From: Sphingorhabdus sp. M41
GTDB lineage: Bacteria; Pseudomonadota; Alphaproteobacteria; Sphingomonadales; Sphingomonadaceae
Reading direction: 5' to 3'
DNA length: 64,000 bases
Assembly (NCBI RefSeq): GCF_001586275.1
Contig: NZ_CP014545.1
Span: 2,382,501 to 2,446,500, forward strand
Below are positions 26,784 to 36,209 of the stretch, in pieces (the stretch's first letter is position 1; every line of letters begins with the position of its first letter). The notes below the pieces were generated by a model that searched no databases, was not told where the DNA came from, and worked only from the letters and a program-made list of their open reading frames with translations. A program made the position numbers and the translations under genes.

Positions 26784-26947
26784 ATTGTCCATTGATAGGG
26801 CGAAATGCCATAAGCCCTTTAGCAGCAAGTTTTACACAATCTCAAGTTTGCTGTCAGATGCTGTTCATTTATCCTGCGCTAGGCGGAACCTTCTGGTCGG
26901 CGGGGCGTTAACTTGATCGAACAGAATTACCTAAAAGGGAGAAGAAC

Positions 26948-27628
26948 ATGCGGATGAACAAATCAATAGTTACAGCGGTTTCGCTTGGCGCCTTGGCACT
27001 GACCAGCGGCTGCGTAACCGACCCCGAAACCGGAAACCGGACCATCTCCAAAGCAGCCATTGGCGGCCTCGGCGGCGTTGTCGGCGGATATCTGCTCGGC
27101 GACGTGCTGGGTGGTCGCAATGACCGTACGGCCAAGATCGTCGGCGCCGGCCTCGGTGGCCTCGCCGGTGCAGGCATCGGCTATTATATGGACGAGCAGG
27201 AAAAGAAGCTGCGGCAGCAAACCGCCGGCACCGGTATCGATGTCACCCGGGAAGGCGATAATCTGATCCTGAACATGCCGTCGAGCGTCACTTTCGCCGT
27301 CGACAGCAGCGCAATCAGTCCAGCCTTCCAGACGACATTGGGCAATGTTGCCAACACTTTGTCGCAATATGAGAAAAGCTATGTCGATGTGCTCGGCCAC
27401 ACCGACAGCACCGGCAGCGATTCTTATAATCAGGCTCTGTCCGAGCGGCGCGCCGAAGCGGTTGCCAATTTTCTTGCCAACAGCGGCGTACAGCGCGCCC
27501 GTCTGGCAACAAAGGGCTATGGTGAAAGCCAGCCAGTCGCCAGCAACAGCACCGAAGAAGGCCGGGCAGCCAATCGCCGGGTCGAAATCAAGATTGTCCC
27601 GATCGCGCAGGATGATCTGAACAACTAA
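26948..27628 (+). CDS. OmpA-family outer-membrane lipoprotein, YiaD-like
   Basis: A 226-residue lipoprotein. The lipobox LTSGC puts the lipid on Cys22. A glycine-zipper region follows (GGLGGVVGGYLLGDVLGG, GAGLGGLAGAGIGYYMDEQ), then the C-terminal OmpA domain: SSVTFAVDSSAISPAF, VDVLGHTDSTGSDSYNQALSERRA, GYGESQPVASNSTEEGRAANRRVEI. AAAGGGAG lies at good distance from the ATG. It should tie the outer membrane to peptidoglycan. A strong hairpin begins 30 bp after its stop. Confidence 0.93.
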   Translation: MRMNKSIVTAVSLGALALTSGCVTDPETGNRTISKAAIGGLGGVVGGYLLGDVLGGRNDRTAKIVGAGLGGLAGAGIGYYMDEQEKKLRQQTAGTGIDVTREGDNLILNMPSSVTFAVDSSAISPAFQTTLGNVANTLSQYEKSYVDVLGHTDSTGSDSYNQALSERRAEAVANFLANSGVQRARLATKGYGESQPVASNSTEEGRAANRRVEIKIVPIAQDDLNN

Positions 27629-27657
27629 ATTAGCGCTTGCGCTTAACGCATGATCAC

Positions 27658-27691
27658 GGGCATCCCCTGCAAAAATTTGCAGAGGATGCCC
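27658..27691 (+). promoter_or_regulatory. RNA hairpin covering the ribosome site of the SDR gene
   Basis: GGGCATCC (27658-27665) pairs perfectly with GGATGCCC (27684-27691), and an inner stem CTGCA/TGCAG extends it around an A-rich loop. The only Shine-Dalgarno for the next gene (AGAGGA, 27681-27686) lies in the 3' arm and the ATG is 5 nt after the stem. No T-run follows, so it is more likely a translational control element than a terminator. Confidence 0.55.
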
Positions 27692-27695
27692 GCAC

Positions 27696-28463
27696 ATGAC
27701 CAAAGTCAATTTTTCCATCGATCTCACAGGACGGACTGCCATCGTAACCGGTGCGTCAGCCGGATTGGGCCGTCGTTTTGCCAAAATATTGGCGGCTTGC
27801 GGCGCGAAGGTCGCATGCACTGCCCGCCGCAAGGACAAGCTGGACGATCTGGTCAGCGAGATCACCGCTGCTGGCGGCACCGCCAAAGCCTTTGCACTGG
27901 ATGTCCGCGATGCCGCTCAGCTTCAGGCCATCATCCCAACGGTTACCGAAACGCTCGGCCAGCCGGATATATTGGTGAATAATGCAGGGATCGTTGACGC
28001 CGAACATGCCACCCGGATGTCGATAGACCTGATCGACGATGTGCTGGATACAAATCTGCGCAGCGTGGTCATCTTGTCGAACGAGTTTGCCCGTCCGCTG
28101 ATCGCAAAAAAAACGCCGGGACGGATCGTCAATGTCGCGTCTATCGCAGCGACTAGCTATGGTGGTGGCGGGGCAGCTCTCTATTCAGTAACCAAGGCCG
28201 GTGTGGTTCGTGTCACCGAAACGCTGGCAGTCGAATGGTCGAAATTTCACATCAATGTGAATGGCATTGCGCCGGGCCTGTTCGCCACCGACATGGCCGA
28301 TGGCATGATCGAGCGTGCTGGCGATTTTTCGGTACATTTCCCGCGCAAGCGGGTGGCTCAGCCGGAGCAGATGGACAGCACCCTGCTGTTTCTGGTGTCG
28401 CCGTCTTCTGATGCGGTGACCGGCACCGTGATCAAGATCGATGACGGTCAGGGTTCGCGCTAG
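27696..28463 (+). CDS. SDR family oxidoreductase
   Basis: A 255-residue classical short-chain dehydrogenase/reductase. Cofactor motif TGASAGLG (about 17-24), ACTARRKDK just after the second strand (a basic residue here favours NADP), NNAGIVD, an active-site Ser in VASIAATS and the catalytic YSVTK pair. The C-terminal part GIAPGLFATDMADGM and SPSSDAVTGTVIKIDDGQG is typical of family members reducing 3-keto groups, but the substrate is open. Its ribosome site is buried in a strong hairpin. Confidence 0.93.
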   Translation: MTKVNFSIDLTGRTAIVTGASAGLGRRFAKILAACGAKVACTARRKDKLDDLVSEITAAGGTAKAFALDVRDAAQLQAIIPTVTETLGQPDILVNNAGIVDAEHATRMSIDLIDDVLDTNLRSVVILSNEFARPLIAKKTPGRIVNVASIAATSYGGGGAALYSVTKAGVVRVTETLAVEWSKFHINVNGIAPGLFATDMADGMIERAGDFSVHFPRKRVAQPEQMDSTLLFLVSPSSDAVTGTVIKIDDGQGSR

Positions 28464-28472
28464 AGTTAGTTC

Positions 28473-29705
28473 CTAGACCAGTTCGCCCTTGAGCAATTTG
28501 GGCAGATCGCCTGTTTCGCCTTTGGCCTCGGCCATGAATTGCGCCTTGAGCGGCGGAATCCGCTGAACCAAGCCGATGCCCATGCGGCGAATCTTCGAAG
28601 AGGTCTCTCCCGGCAGGCCGAACAGCCGCGTCAGCAGGTCGGTTGCCGCCGAAACCATCATATTGTCGAGGCTGCGCCAGCGGTCATAGCGCGCGAGAAT
28701 TTGCGCATCGCCAAGATCGAGGCCGGTGCGCGCGCCCTCAACCAGACATTCGGTCAGCGCCGCGACATCGCGCAGGCCAAGATTGAGCCCCTGCCCCGCG
28801 ATCGGGTGGATGCCATGGCCGGCATCACCGATCAGCACCAGACGATTGGCGGTCAGATGGGAGCTATGGTGAAAGCCCAGAGGGTAAGTCTGGCGGTCGG
28901 TCAGCAATTCAAGTTCGCCGAGAAAACCACCGGTTTTCTTCATCATTTCGGCGATGAAGGCGCGCTCGTTGATCTTGGCATAGGCCGGGCCGTCTTTTCT
29001 CGAGACCGTCCACACTACCGCCGAGCGGTGCTTGCCATCCGCATCGTCGAGCATCGGCAGGATGGCGAACGGGCCGGACGGGAAAAACAGCTCATAGGCG
29101 GTGTTGCCGTGCGGCTTCTCATGCGCGATCTTGCAGACGATCGCGCTATGATCATATTGCCAGTGCGCCATGATGATGCCGGCTTCCTCGCGCATCCGGC
29201 TACCGCGGCCATCGGCGGCGATCAACAGCGGCGCGGAAAGCTGGTCGCCATTATCGAGGATGATATCGACGAGATGTTCTCCGCGTTCGCAGGACGCGAC
29301 CTGTGTCGACAGATATAGTGCAATGCCGTCATGGGCCTGAACCGCCTCGAACAACAGCCGCCGAAGCACGGCATTTTCCACCATGATGCCCATCGGGCCT
29401 TCGTCCTGCCCCGGGACAAAGTCCAGAGTGCCGGGCTTGAGTCCGTCGTTGACCAGTATTTTTGCGATATCACAGCCATGCGGCCGCAATTTGTCCGCCA
29501 GTCCGATGGCGTCAAACATGTTCCAGCTGGCGCTGTTGATCGCCGAGACCCGGGCATCATTTTGCGGGTTCAGCAAGTCGGCCGGATCGGCGCGGTCGAT
29601 GATCGCTACGCGCAAGCCATGGGCGGCCAGGGTCAGCGCCTGGGTCAGGCCGATCATGCCCGCTCCCAATATGATGATGTCGCTTTGCCGAGAGTCAATT
29701 CCCAT
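28473..29705 (-). CDS. UbiH/UbiF-family FAD-dependent hydroxylase
   Basis: A 410-residue flavoprotein monooxygenase. Dinucleotide fold IIILGAGMIGLTQAL near the start, the GD motif ADGRGSRMRE in the middle, and GDAGHGIHPIAGQGLNLGLRD near residue 290, the signature of the ubiquinone-hydroxylase group. Members hydroxylate the ubiquinone ring at C5, C6 or C1; which position cannot be told. COQ9, encoded at 43.7 kb, belongs to the same pathway. The start at 29703-29705 is chosen because the FAD fold begins there. It is convergent with the SDR gene with only 9 bp between stops. Confidence 0.92.
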   Translation of the reverse strand: MGIDSRQSDIIILGAGMIGLTQALTLAAHGLRVAIIDRADPADLLNPQNDARVSAINSASWNMFDAIGLADKLRPHGCDIAKILVNDGLKPGTLDFVPGQDEGPMGIMVENAVLRRLLFEAVQAHDGIALYLSTQVASCERGEHLVDIILDNGDQLSAPLLIAADGRGSRMREEAGIIMAHWQYDHSAIVCKIAHEKPHGNTAYELFFPSGPFAILPMLDDADGKHRSAVVWTVSRKDGPAYAKINERAFIAEMMKKTGGFLGELELLTDRQTYPLGFHHSSHLTANRLVLIGDAGHGIHPIAGQGLNLGLRDVAALTECLVEGARTGLDLGDAQILARYDRWRSLDNMMVSAATDLLTRLFGLPGETSSKIRRMGIGLVQRIPPLKAQFMAEAKGETGDLPKLLKGELV

Positions 29706-29874
29706 GGAGACGCCTTTCCGAGCCCGAATATGGGATATAGTTAGGCATCGACGGCCGGGAAGGAAAGGCAAATCCGGTAAAATAAAGCCAAGAAACTTGA
29801 CGGCGAGTCCCCGATTCGCGCAAAGGAGCAGTTAGTTAACGCGCGCCTTCGGCTGGGGTGACGCACGGGAGTAT

Positions 29875-32193
29875 ATGATGGCGGAAAAAGCCAATGAAGC
29901 AAACTGGCGCGAGATCATGCGGCTCAGCCTGCTGCGCAGTGGTGCCCTGATCGGGGCCATCGCGATCTTTCTGGCGACCGTGTTCCTGTTGCTGGCACTG
30001 GCCAGCTATTCTCCCAGCGACCCTTCGTTCAATACATCGGCGGGCAGCGTTGAACATAACTGGATGGGGATTTTCGGTTCCTATATGTCCGACCTGTTAT
30101 TGCTGCTGATCGGCTTGCCGGTCATATTATTCCTGCCGCTGCTATTGTTGCTCGCCAATCGCCTGTGGCGCGACATTCCCCAGCCCGACTGGAAGCAGCA
30201 GCTGCTTTGGTGCCTGGTAGCGACTTTGCTGGTGAGCACCGGCCTGGCGCTCTGGTTCCCCGAACCGGAAATGGAATTGCCTTCGGGCCTTGGCGGACTT
30301 TCCGGCATGCTGATCGCTAACGGAACCAGCGCCGGTCTCAACGCGATATCGGCCAGCTGGAGCGGCCTGATTTCCGGCATCCTGGTTGCGTTGACCGTGA
30401 CTGGCGGTCTGGTCCTCGGCTATTTCAGCCTGAGACTCGACAGGCCGCTCTTCTCTGGAACATCTTTCAAAATCCCGGCGATGAAAAGCCCTTTTGCCGA
30501 GAAGGAAGACGGTCTGGTAATCGAGCCTGATCGGTCTGGCGTAACCAAACCCAAGTCCAAGAAAGAACCGGCTCCGCGCAAATCGGTCAAACCGGACAAC
30601 CGGCCACCACCGGAAATCAGCGAACGGGCGTTGCCGCCGAAGAAAGCCGGCGTCAGCAAAGGCAAGCAGGGCGATTTCTTCGGGCCTTATGTGCTGCCAT
30701 CGCTCGACCTGCTGACCCCTGCGCCGGAACAGAATAACAATGTGATCGACAAGGCCGGTCTGGAACGCAACGCGCGCCTGCTCGAATCCGTGCTCGACGA
30801 CTTTCACGTCAAGGGGACGATCAACGCGGTCCGGCCCGGTCCGGTGGTCACCATGTACGAACTGGAACCGGCGCCGGGCATCAAGGCAAGCCGTGTCATC
30901 CAGCTGGCCGAAGATATTGCCCGCAACATGTCGGCGCTGTCGGCGCGTGTTGCCGCGATTCCCGGGCGCACGGTCATGGGGATCGAATTGCCCAATGCCA
31001 ATCGCGAGATGGTGGTGCTGCACGAAATGGTCGGCAGCGACAGTTTCGCCGAGCAAACCGGCAAGCTGCCGATCATTCTCGGCAAGAATATCTCCGGCGA
31101 TCCGGTTATCGCCGATCTGGCGCCGATGCCGCATCTGCTCGTCGCCGGCACCACCGGTTCGGGTAAATCGGTCGGCCTGAACTGCATGATATTGTCATTG
31201 CTCTACCGGCTGACGCCTGACGATTGCAAAATGATCATGATCGATCCGAAGATGCTGGAACTCAGCACCTATGACGATATTCCGCACCTGCTGTCGCCGG
31301 TGGTGACCGAACCGGCCAAGGCCATAAGAGCGCTGAAATGGGCAGTCGAGCAGATGGAAGAACGCTACCGGATGATGTCCTCCATCTCGGTGCGCAATCT
31401 GGCCAATTATAACGAGAAGGTGAAAGCCGCCAAAGCCAAGGGCCAGCCGCTCGGACGCCGCGTCCAGACCGGCTATGATCCCGAAACCTCGCGCCCGATT
31501 TACGAGGAAGAGCAGCTCGACTTTGAAGTATTGCCGCAGATCGTGATCATCGTCGACGAGCTTGCCGACCTGATGATGACCGCAGGCAAGGAAGTCGAAT
31601 TCCTGATCCAGCGGCTCGCGCAAAAGGCGCGTGCGGCCGGTATCCACCTGATCATGGCGACGCAGCGGCCCTCGGTCGATGTCATCACCGGCGTGATCAA
31701 GGCCAACCTGCCGACCCGGATCAGCTTTCACGTCACCTCGAAGATCGATTCCCGGACTATTCTGGGCGAACAGGGCGCGGAACAGCTGCTCGGCAAGGGC
31801 GACATGCTGTACATGCCCGGTGGCAAGCAGCTGACGCGCGTTCACGGACCGTTCGTCTCCGATGACGAAGTCCGGCGGGTTGCCGACCACTGGCGCTCGC
31901 AGGGAACGCCCGATTATATCCAGGCGGTGACCGAAGAGCCCGAAGATGGCAGCTTTGCCTTGGACGGCGCGGATCTGAGCGACAGCAAGGAAGATCGCCA
32001 ATATACGCAGGCTTGCCAGATTGTCTTCGAAAGCCAGAAAGTCTCGACCAGCTGGCTGCAGCGGCAATTGCGGATCGGTTATAATACCGCCGCGCGGATC
32101 ATCGACCGGATGGAGGAAGATGATTTCATCAGCGCGCCCAACCATATCGGACGCCGCGAAGTGCTGCGCGACCAACATGGCGAGCCGCTCTAG
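29875..32193 (+). CDS. ftsK: DNA translocase FtsK
   Basis: A 772-residue FtsK/SpoIIIE protein. Four N-terminal membrane spans (within about 20-185) are followed by a Pro/Lys-rich linker, shorter than in E. coli, then the motor: alpha part around TINAVRPGPVVTMYELEPAPG, Walker A GTTGSGKSVGLN at about 425-432, Walker B IVIIVDELADLMM, IHLIMATQRPSVDVITG. The C-terminal gamma winged helix (QACQIVFESQKVSTSWLQRQ) reads KOPS sequences. It pumps chromosome dimers to XerCD/dif at the division septum. The first codons are ATG ATG, and either can start it. Confidence 0.97.
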   Translation: MMAEKANEANWREIMRLSLLRSGALIGAIAIFLATVFLLLALASYSPSDPSFNTSAGSVEHNWMGIFGSYMSDLLLLLIGLPVILFLPLLLLLANRLWRDIPQPDWKQQLLWCLVATLLVSTGLALWFPEPEMELPSGLGGLSGMLIANGTSAGLNAISASWSGLISGILVALTVTGGLVLGYFSLRLDRPLFSGTSFKIPAMKSPFAEKEDGLVIEPDRSGVTKPKSKKEPAPRKSVKPDNRPPPEISERALPPKKAGVSKGKQGDFFGPYVLPSLDLLTPAPEQNNNVIDKAGLERNARLLESVLDDFHVKGTINAVRPGPVVTMYELEPAPGIKASRVIQLAEDIARNMSALSARVAAIPGRTVMGIELPNANREMVVLHEMVGSDSFAEQTGKLPIILGKNISGDPVIADLAPMPHLLVAGTTGSGKSVGLNCMILSLLYRLTPDDCKMIMIDPKMLELSTYDDIPHLLSPVVTEPAKAIRALKWAVEQMEERYRMMSSISVRNLANYNEKVKAAKAKGQPLGRRVQTGYDPETSRPIYEEEQLDFEVLPQIVIIVDELADLMMTAGKEVEFLIQRLAQKARAAGIHLIMATQRPSVDVITGVIKANLPTRISFHVTSKIDSRTILGEQGAEQLLGKGDMLYMPGGKQLTRVHGPFVSDDEVRRVADHWRSQGTPDYIQAVTEEPEDGSFALDGADLSDSKEDRQYTQACQIVFESQKVSTSWLQRQLRIGYNTAARIIDRMEEDDFISAPNHIGRREVLRDQHGEPL

Positions 32194-32287
32194 GAGCAAT
32201 ATCCGGTCTGCTTCCTGACCGAATGATTAAGCCATTGTTCAATCGCCACTGGCTAGGCGGCCATCTGGATAATCTGGAGTTTTCGTA

Positions 32288-32917
32288 ATGTTTAAATATG
32301 CTTTCGCCTTGATCGCTGCGCCGCTGGCACTGACGGCAAGCCTGCCCGCCACCGCACAGCAAAGCCCCGCCGACAGTCTGTCGAAAATTCAAGCCCATCT
32401 GCGCGCCATGTCGACGATGACCGCGAATTTCACCCAGACCGATCGCGGCGGGCAATTGCTGACCGGCACGCTCACCTTGAAGCAGCCCGGCAAGATTCGC
32501 TTTCAATATCAGAAAGATGCCAACTTGCTGATCGTCGGCGACGGGAAAGCGCTGACATTGATCGACTATGAAGTGAATCAGGTCCAGCGCTGGCCGATCA
32601 GCAATAGTCCGCTCGCCGCACTGCTCAATCCGGAACGGGACCTGTCAAAATATGGCAAAATCATTCCGACTCGCAATCCCGGGGTGCTGAGCGTCGAAGT
32701 CCGCGACCCGAAACGGCCGGAATATGGCATAATCACGATGGTTTTCACGAAAAAACCCGGCGCGCCCGGCGGTTTGAGCCTGGATGGATGGGTGTCGCTC
32801 GATTCGAAAAATAATCGCACATCGATCCGCCTGTCCAATCAGAAATTCGGTGTTCCGGTCTCCAACGGCAGCTTCAACTGGGATGATCCGCGGAAAAAAA
32901 GCCGCGGCAAGCGATGA
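32288..32917 (+). CDS. LolA-like outer-membrane lipoprotein carrier
   Basis: A 209-residue periplasmic protein. The signal peptide ends near LPATAQQ, then SLSKIQAHLRAMSTMTANFTQTD begins the half-barrel fold of LolA/LolB-type carriers. LTGTLTLKQPGKIRFQYQ and NLLIVGDGKALTLIDYE are the matching strands. It would ferry lipoproteins from the inner-membrane LolCDE complex to the outer membrane. GGAG precedes the ATG. It follows ftsK by 94 bp. The C terminus is Lys/Arg-rich and longer than in classical LolA. Confidence 0.88.
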   Translation: MFKYAFALIAAPLALTASLPATAQQSPADSLSKIQAHLRAMSTMTANFTQTDRGGQLLTGTLTLKQPGKIRFQYQKDANLLIVGDGKALTLIDYEVNQVQRWPISNSPLAALLNPERDLSKYGKIIPTRNPGVLSVEVRDPKRPEYGIITMVFTKKPGAPGGLSLDGWVSLDSKNNRTSIRLSNQKFGVPVSNGSFNWDDPRKKSRGKR

Positions 32918-33086
32918 ACCGAGACCGGCTAAGGATCAGCAGAACATGATCTTTCTTTCGTTCATATTCCCGACAGAAACAGAGGACTATAACCAAATAC
33001 AGGATGAGAAGAGACAGTCAGGTTTTCCCCCTGTTACCTGATCAAACAAGTCTCAACCCATCCGATGCGTGACGAACGCGAGTTTG

Positions 33087-33123
33087 CCCCCACCTCCTAA
33101 ATGCCCCCGGAGGTGGGGGTTTT
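33087..33123 (+). terminator. Strong Rho-independent terminator
   Basis: CCCCCACCTCC (33087-33097) pairs perfectly with GGAGGTGGGGG (33109-33119), followed by TTTT. It lies 170 bp after the LolA-like stop, leaving a 32918-33086 stretch that contains no convincing gene. Confidence 0.85.
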
Positions 33124-33207
33124 CCTTTCCCCGTCCTGCGAAATTTCCCGACATCTCTATCGCCTTTGGGCTTGGGTTTCGGCGCAAGCGTGGCTATCAG
33201 ACTCGCC

Positions 33208-34002
33208 ATGAGTGATAGTCTGAAAATCGTCAGCTGGAATATTAACAGCATCCGTGCCCGCCTCGACATTGTTGAGCGTTTCCTGACAGAGGAAGCACCC
33301 GATGTCCTGTGTCTGCAGGAAACCAAAGTGCGCAACGAACAATTTCCCGAAGGGATGTTCCGGCGCCTCGGCTATAATCACATGATATTGCACGGTCAGC
33401 CGATGCACCACGGCGTCGCGATCATCAGCCGCGTGCCGCTGCACAAGGATGAACGGTTTGACTGGCAGAATAATGGCGAAGCCCGCCATGTCGGTGCGGT
33501 GCTGCAAAATGGCATCAGAATCGAGAATGTCTATATTCCCGCTGGCGGCGAGATTGCTGACCGTGAACTCAATCCGAAATTCGGGCAGAAGCTCGATTTC
33601 TTCGGCCGGATGACCGAATGGTCGCAAAATCTGAAAGAGCCGACGATCCTGATGGGCGACTTCAATGTCGCGCCACTGGAATCCGATGTCTGGAGCCACA
33701 AGGCGCTGGTCAAGGTTGTCAGCCACACCCAGATCGAGATCGACCATCTCTACAAGATGCGCGACGCGCATGGCTGGGTCGATGTCGGCCGCAAGCTGAT
33801 CCCCGATCCCGAGCGCCTCTTCACCTGGTGGAGCTATCGCGCCAAGGACTGGCGCGCCTCGGACAAGGGCCGGCGGCTCGACCATGTCTGGGTCAGCCCG
33901 GAGCTGGGAGACAAGGCGGTCAGCCATTCGGTCCTTGAAGACGCGCGCAGCTGGGGCAAGCCATCGGATCACGCGCCACTGATCACGGAATTCGAATTTT
34001 GA
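33208..34002 (+). CDS. xthA: Exodeoxyribonuclease III
   Basis: A 264-residue AP endonuclease/3' exonuclease. Family motifs in order: [23 protein letters not shown] (metal-binding Glu), [16 protein letters not shown] (Asn/Asp), [25 protein letters not shown], and the catalytic His in KPSDHAPLI. It repairs abasic sites and blocked 3' ends. The ATG at 33208 fits the family start; no clear Shine-Dalgarno is seen and a GTG at 33190 is a weaker alternative. Its stop overlaps the ribA start. Confidence 0.96.
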   Translation: MSDSLKIVSWNINSIRARLDIVERFLTEEAPDVLCLQETKVRNEQFPEGMFRRLGYNHMILHGQPMHHGVAIISRVPLHKDERFDWQNNGEARHVGAVLQNGIRIENVYIPAGGEIADRELNPKFGQKLDFFGRMTEWSQNLKEPTILMGDFNVAPLESDVWSHKALVKVVSHTQIEIDHLYKMRDAHGWVDVGRKLIPDPERLFTWWSYRAKDWRASDKGRRLDHVWVSPELGDKAVSHSVLEDARSWGKPSDHAPLITEFEF

Positions 34003-35096
34003 ACGCAGCGCCTCACGACGAGGCCCGCAAGGCAGATGGGGCCCGGCAGGCTGCCGCTCGCCGAGCGGCCCGCGCGATTGACGCGCTCCGTCGGGGCTGG
34101 CCGATCGGCGTCAAAGCGAATGGCAAGCGGCTGAATCTGTTGCCGGTCGAGACCGGCAATCTGGATGAGGCCCTGCCCTCGTCCGGGACGGTCTCTTTGC
34201 TCATCTCAGCCAGCCGCGCAGCGACGCTGAAACTGCTCAACCAGTTCGCTGCCGCCGACCCGAACCTGCCGATCCAGATCAGCCTTCCGGCGCCCGTGAC
34301 CGCAGCAGAGATTATAGCGATCGTCGATCCGGTGCTCGACATGCAATATCCGATGAAGGGACCGTTCCGCAGCGAGACTCTGACCAATGCGCCAGCCGCC
34401 ACCGCCGCAATGGAACTGGCGCGCCAGGGCGGATTGCTCCCGGCGTTCGTGATCGTCGATGATGCGGAGGATAAAGTAGATGCAGAGGATGCCGCGGCCT
34501 ATGCCGATTCCACCGCGCTGGCGATCAGCGCCCATGCCCGGCTCCCGGTCGCAGCCAATTCAGAAGCGCATATCTACGGCTTTCGCAGCGACGCCGATGC
34601 TACCGATCATGTCGCGCTGGTGGTTGGCAAGCGCGACAGCAGCACGCCGGTCGTGCGCCTGCACAGTGAATGCCTGACCGGCGACGTTCTCGGCAGCCTG
34701 AAATGCGATTGCGGGCCGCAGCTCCACGCCGCGCTCGGACAGATGACCGAGGCGAACTGGGGCGTCCTGCTCTATCTGCGGCAGGAGGGACGTGGGATCG
34801 GCCTGATCAACAAGCTGCGCGCCTATGCGCTGCAGGATCAGGGCTTTGACACGGTCGATGCGAACCAACGGCTGGGTTTCGCCATTGATGCGCGGGACTT
34901 TTCCATCGCCGCCCGGATGCTGGAGCTGCTCAACGTGCCCAAGGTCAGATTGCTAACCAACAATCCGGAAAAAGTGGAAGGTTTGGAAGCATGTGGCGTG
35001 ACCGTGGAAGAACGGCTGCCGGTCAAGATTGCCGCCAATCCGCATAATGAATTCTATCTCGACACCAAGCGGGACCGGACGGGACATAAATTATAA
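33999..35096 (+). CDS. ribA: GTP cyclohydrolase II with degenerate N-terminal extension
   Basis: A 365-residue RibA. The GTP cyclohydrolase II domain occupies the C-terminal half: [18 protein letters not shown] (three zinc cysteines), [21 protein letters not shown] and VDANQRLGF. The first 180 residues occupy the place of RibB in fused RibBA but show none of its acidic active-site motifs, so this half is probably not enzymatic. The reaction is the first step of riboflavin synthesis. The start is a TTG at 33999 overlapping the xthA stop (TTGA), which implies coupled translation. Confidence 0.93.
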   Translation: MNAAPHDEARKADGARQAAARRAARAIDALRRGWPIGVKANGKRLNLLPVETGNLDEALPSSGTVSLLISASRAATLKLLNQFAAADPNLPIQISLPAPVTAAEIIAIVDPVLDMQYPMKGPFRSETLTNAPAATAAMELARQGGLLPAFVIVDDAEDKVDAEDAAAYADSTALAISAHARLPVAANSEAHIYGFRSDADATDHVALVVGKRDSSTPVVRLHSECLTGDVLGSLKCDCGPQLHAALGQMTEANWGVLLYLRQEGRGIGLINKLRAYALQDQGFDTVDANQRLGFAIDARDFSIAARMLELLNVPKVRLLTNNPEKVEGLEACGVTVEERLPVKIAANPHNEFYLDTKRDRTGHKL

Positions 35097-35211
35097 CGGT
35101 AGATGCAATTGGCGAAAGCAACGAAAGCACGCGCCGCCGACCGATGCCATCCAGCCTATTTTCAAGCCATGAACCAAGATGTGGCCAGAAAAACAATCCC
35201 CGTCCACACCC

Positions 35212-35556
35212 TCACCGCTCTCTCCAGCGCCCCGGTGTCCGGTACCAACCCTGTTTGCTGTGCACCCAGCGGCTCTTTTCCCAAACTCTGTTCCGCGGCG
35301 GATTGGGGTCCCAGAAGCCGTCAACCCAGACGAAGCGGACGCCGGTCCAGTCCCAATAGCCGTCAATCCAGACCGCTCCGACCACCGGGCGCGGCGGAAT
35401 GATGACGCGGCGCGGCGGTGGTGGCGCATTGGCGATGAACGAAACCTGCAGACCGATGGGCACGCGTCCGTCCCGATAGGGTGAATGCATATGTCCGGCG
35501 CATCCGGTCAATATCATCGTGCCAGCCATGCATGCGGCAATATATTTGTTCTTCAT
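35212..35556 (-). CDS. YXWGQ/BcpO-type repeat lipoprotein
   Basis: A 114-residue lipoprotein with lipobox ILTGC (Cys19). The mature part has a Pro/Arg linker (APPPPRRVIIPPRP) and repeating Trp/Tyr strands: AVWIDGYWDWTG, RFVWVDGFWDPNPP, WVHSKQGWYRTPGRW, the pattern of the YXWGQ-containing family. Likely anchored on the inner leaflet of the outer membrane or exported. It is the first of five envelope genes in a row. Function of the family unknown. Confidence 0.8.
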   Translation of the reverse strand: MKNKYIAACMAGTMILTGCAGHMHSPYRDGRVPIGLQVSFIANAPPPPRRVIIPPRPVVGAVWIDGYWDWTGVRFVWVDGFWDPNPPRNRVWEKSRWVHSKQGWYRTPGRWRER

Positions 35557-35591
35557 GATTTCTTGCTCCTGTTTCGGGTGGGAGGACGGGT

Positions 35592-36209
35592 TTATAACGA
35601 CCCCGGTTCTCTCAGTTTATCCTGATCCCGGTCACGGTCCTGGTCAGCATCCGGATCGATGATACGATCCCGGTCCTGGTCGCGATCCTGATCAGCATCC
35701 GGGTCGATAAGGCGATCCCGATCCTGGTCGCGGTCCTGTTCCGCATCCGGATCAATGATACGATCCCGATCCTGATCGCGATCTTGATCGGCATCCGGAT
35801 CGATAAGGCGATTCTGATCCCGGTCGCGGTCCTGTTCCGCATCCGGATCGATGATACGGTCCCGATCCCGGTCACGGTCCTGATCGGCATCCGGGTCGAT
35901 AACGCGATCCCGATCACGATCCCTGTCGCGGTCTTGATCCGGTTCAGCCTGACCATCCAATATCGGGTCACAGTCTTTTGTCTGATCGCAATCCCGATCT
36001 TGCAGCCGGTCCCGAGTCTGCAACATGTCCTGAGCGCCATCGGGCTTCATGTCCGGCGCACCGGTCCGTGGTGGCATCGGTGGCGACGGGCGGCTTGACG
36101 ATGCCTGATCTGCAACGTCCGCATCTATAGCGGAGGCGCTGGCAATGGTGAGAGGCGCAACGGCGAACATCATCGACGCGGCGGCGGGTATGACAAGTAG
36201 TTTTTGCAT
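35592..36209 (-). CDS. Secreted Asp/Arg tandem-repeat protein
   Basis: A 205-residue protein. The start is at 36207-36209, with a strong AAAGGAG site. The signal peptide (about 2-26, ending ASASA) is followed by a linker with a Cys pair (QDRDCDQTKDCDP). Then come six perfect-length 16-residue units (95-190) of the form DRDRDRDR-V/I/L-IDPDA-D/E-Q, and a short partial unit ending REPGSL. The DPDADQDRD spacing recalls Asp-rich calcium-binding loops (thrombospondin type 3, dockerin), although the conserved Gly is missing, so calcium binding is only a guess. It is transcribed divergently from the large barrel gene across 129 bp. Confidence 0.8.
   Translation of the reverse strand: MQKLLVIPAAASMMFAVAPLTIASASAIDADVADQASSSRPSPPMPPRTGAPDMKPDGAQDMLQTRDRLQDRDCDQTKDCDPILDGQAEPDQDRDRDRDRDRVIDPDADQDRDRDRDRIIDPDAEQDRDRDQNRLIDPDADQDRDQDRDRIIDPDAEQDRDQDRDRLIDPDADQDRDQDRDRIIDPDADQDRDRDQDKLREPGSL
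35640..35927 (-). repeat. Six in-frame 48-bp tandem repeats
   Basis: Each 48-bp unit encodes 16 residues. Alternation of Leu-Asp and Ile-Glu variants (L-D, I-E, L-D, I-E) shows a 96-bp higher-order period, so pairs of units were duplicated together. The array stays in frame. Confidence 0.9.

Noticed and set aside
32946-33041. 31-codon frame between the LolA-like gene and its terminator
   Set aside because: No Shine-Dalgarno, and the translation has no plausible signal or fold.
35640-35927. Regular repeats considered as a CRISPR array
   Set aside because: Units are directly adjacent with no spacers, stay in frame, and encode a repeated protein.
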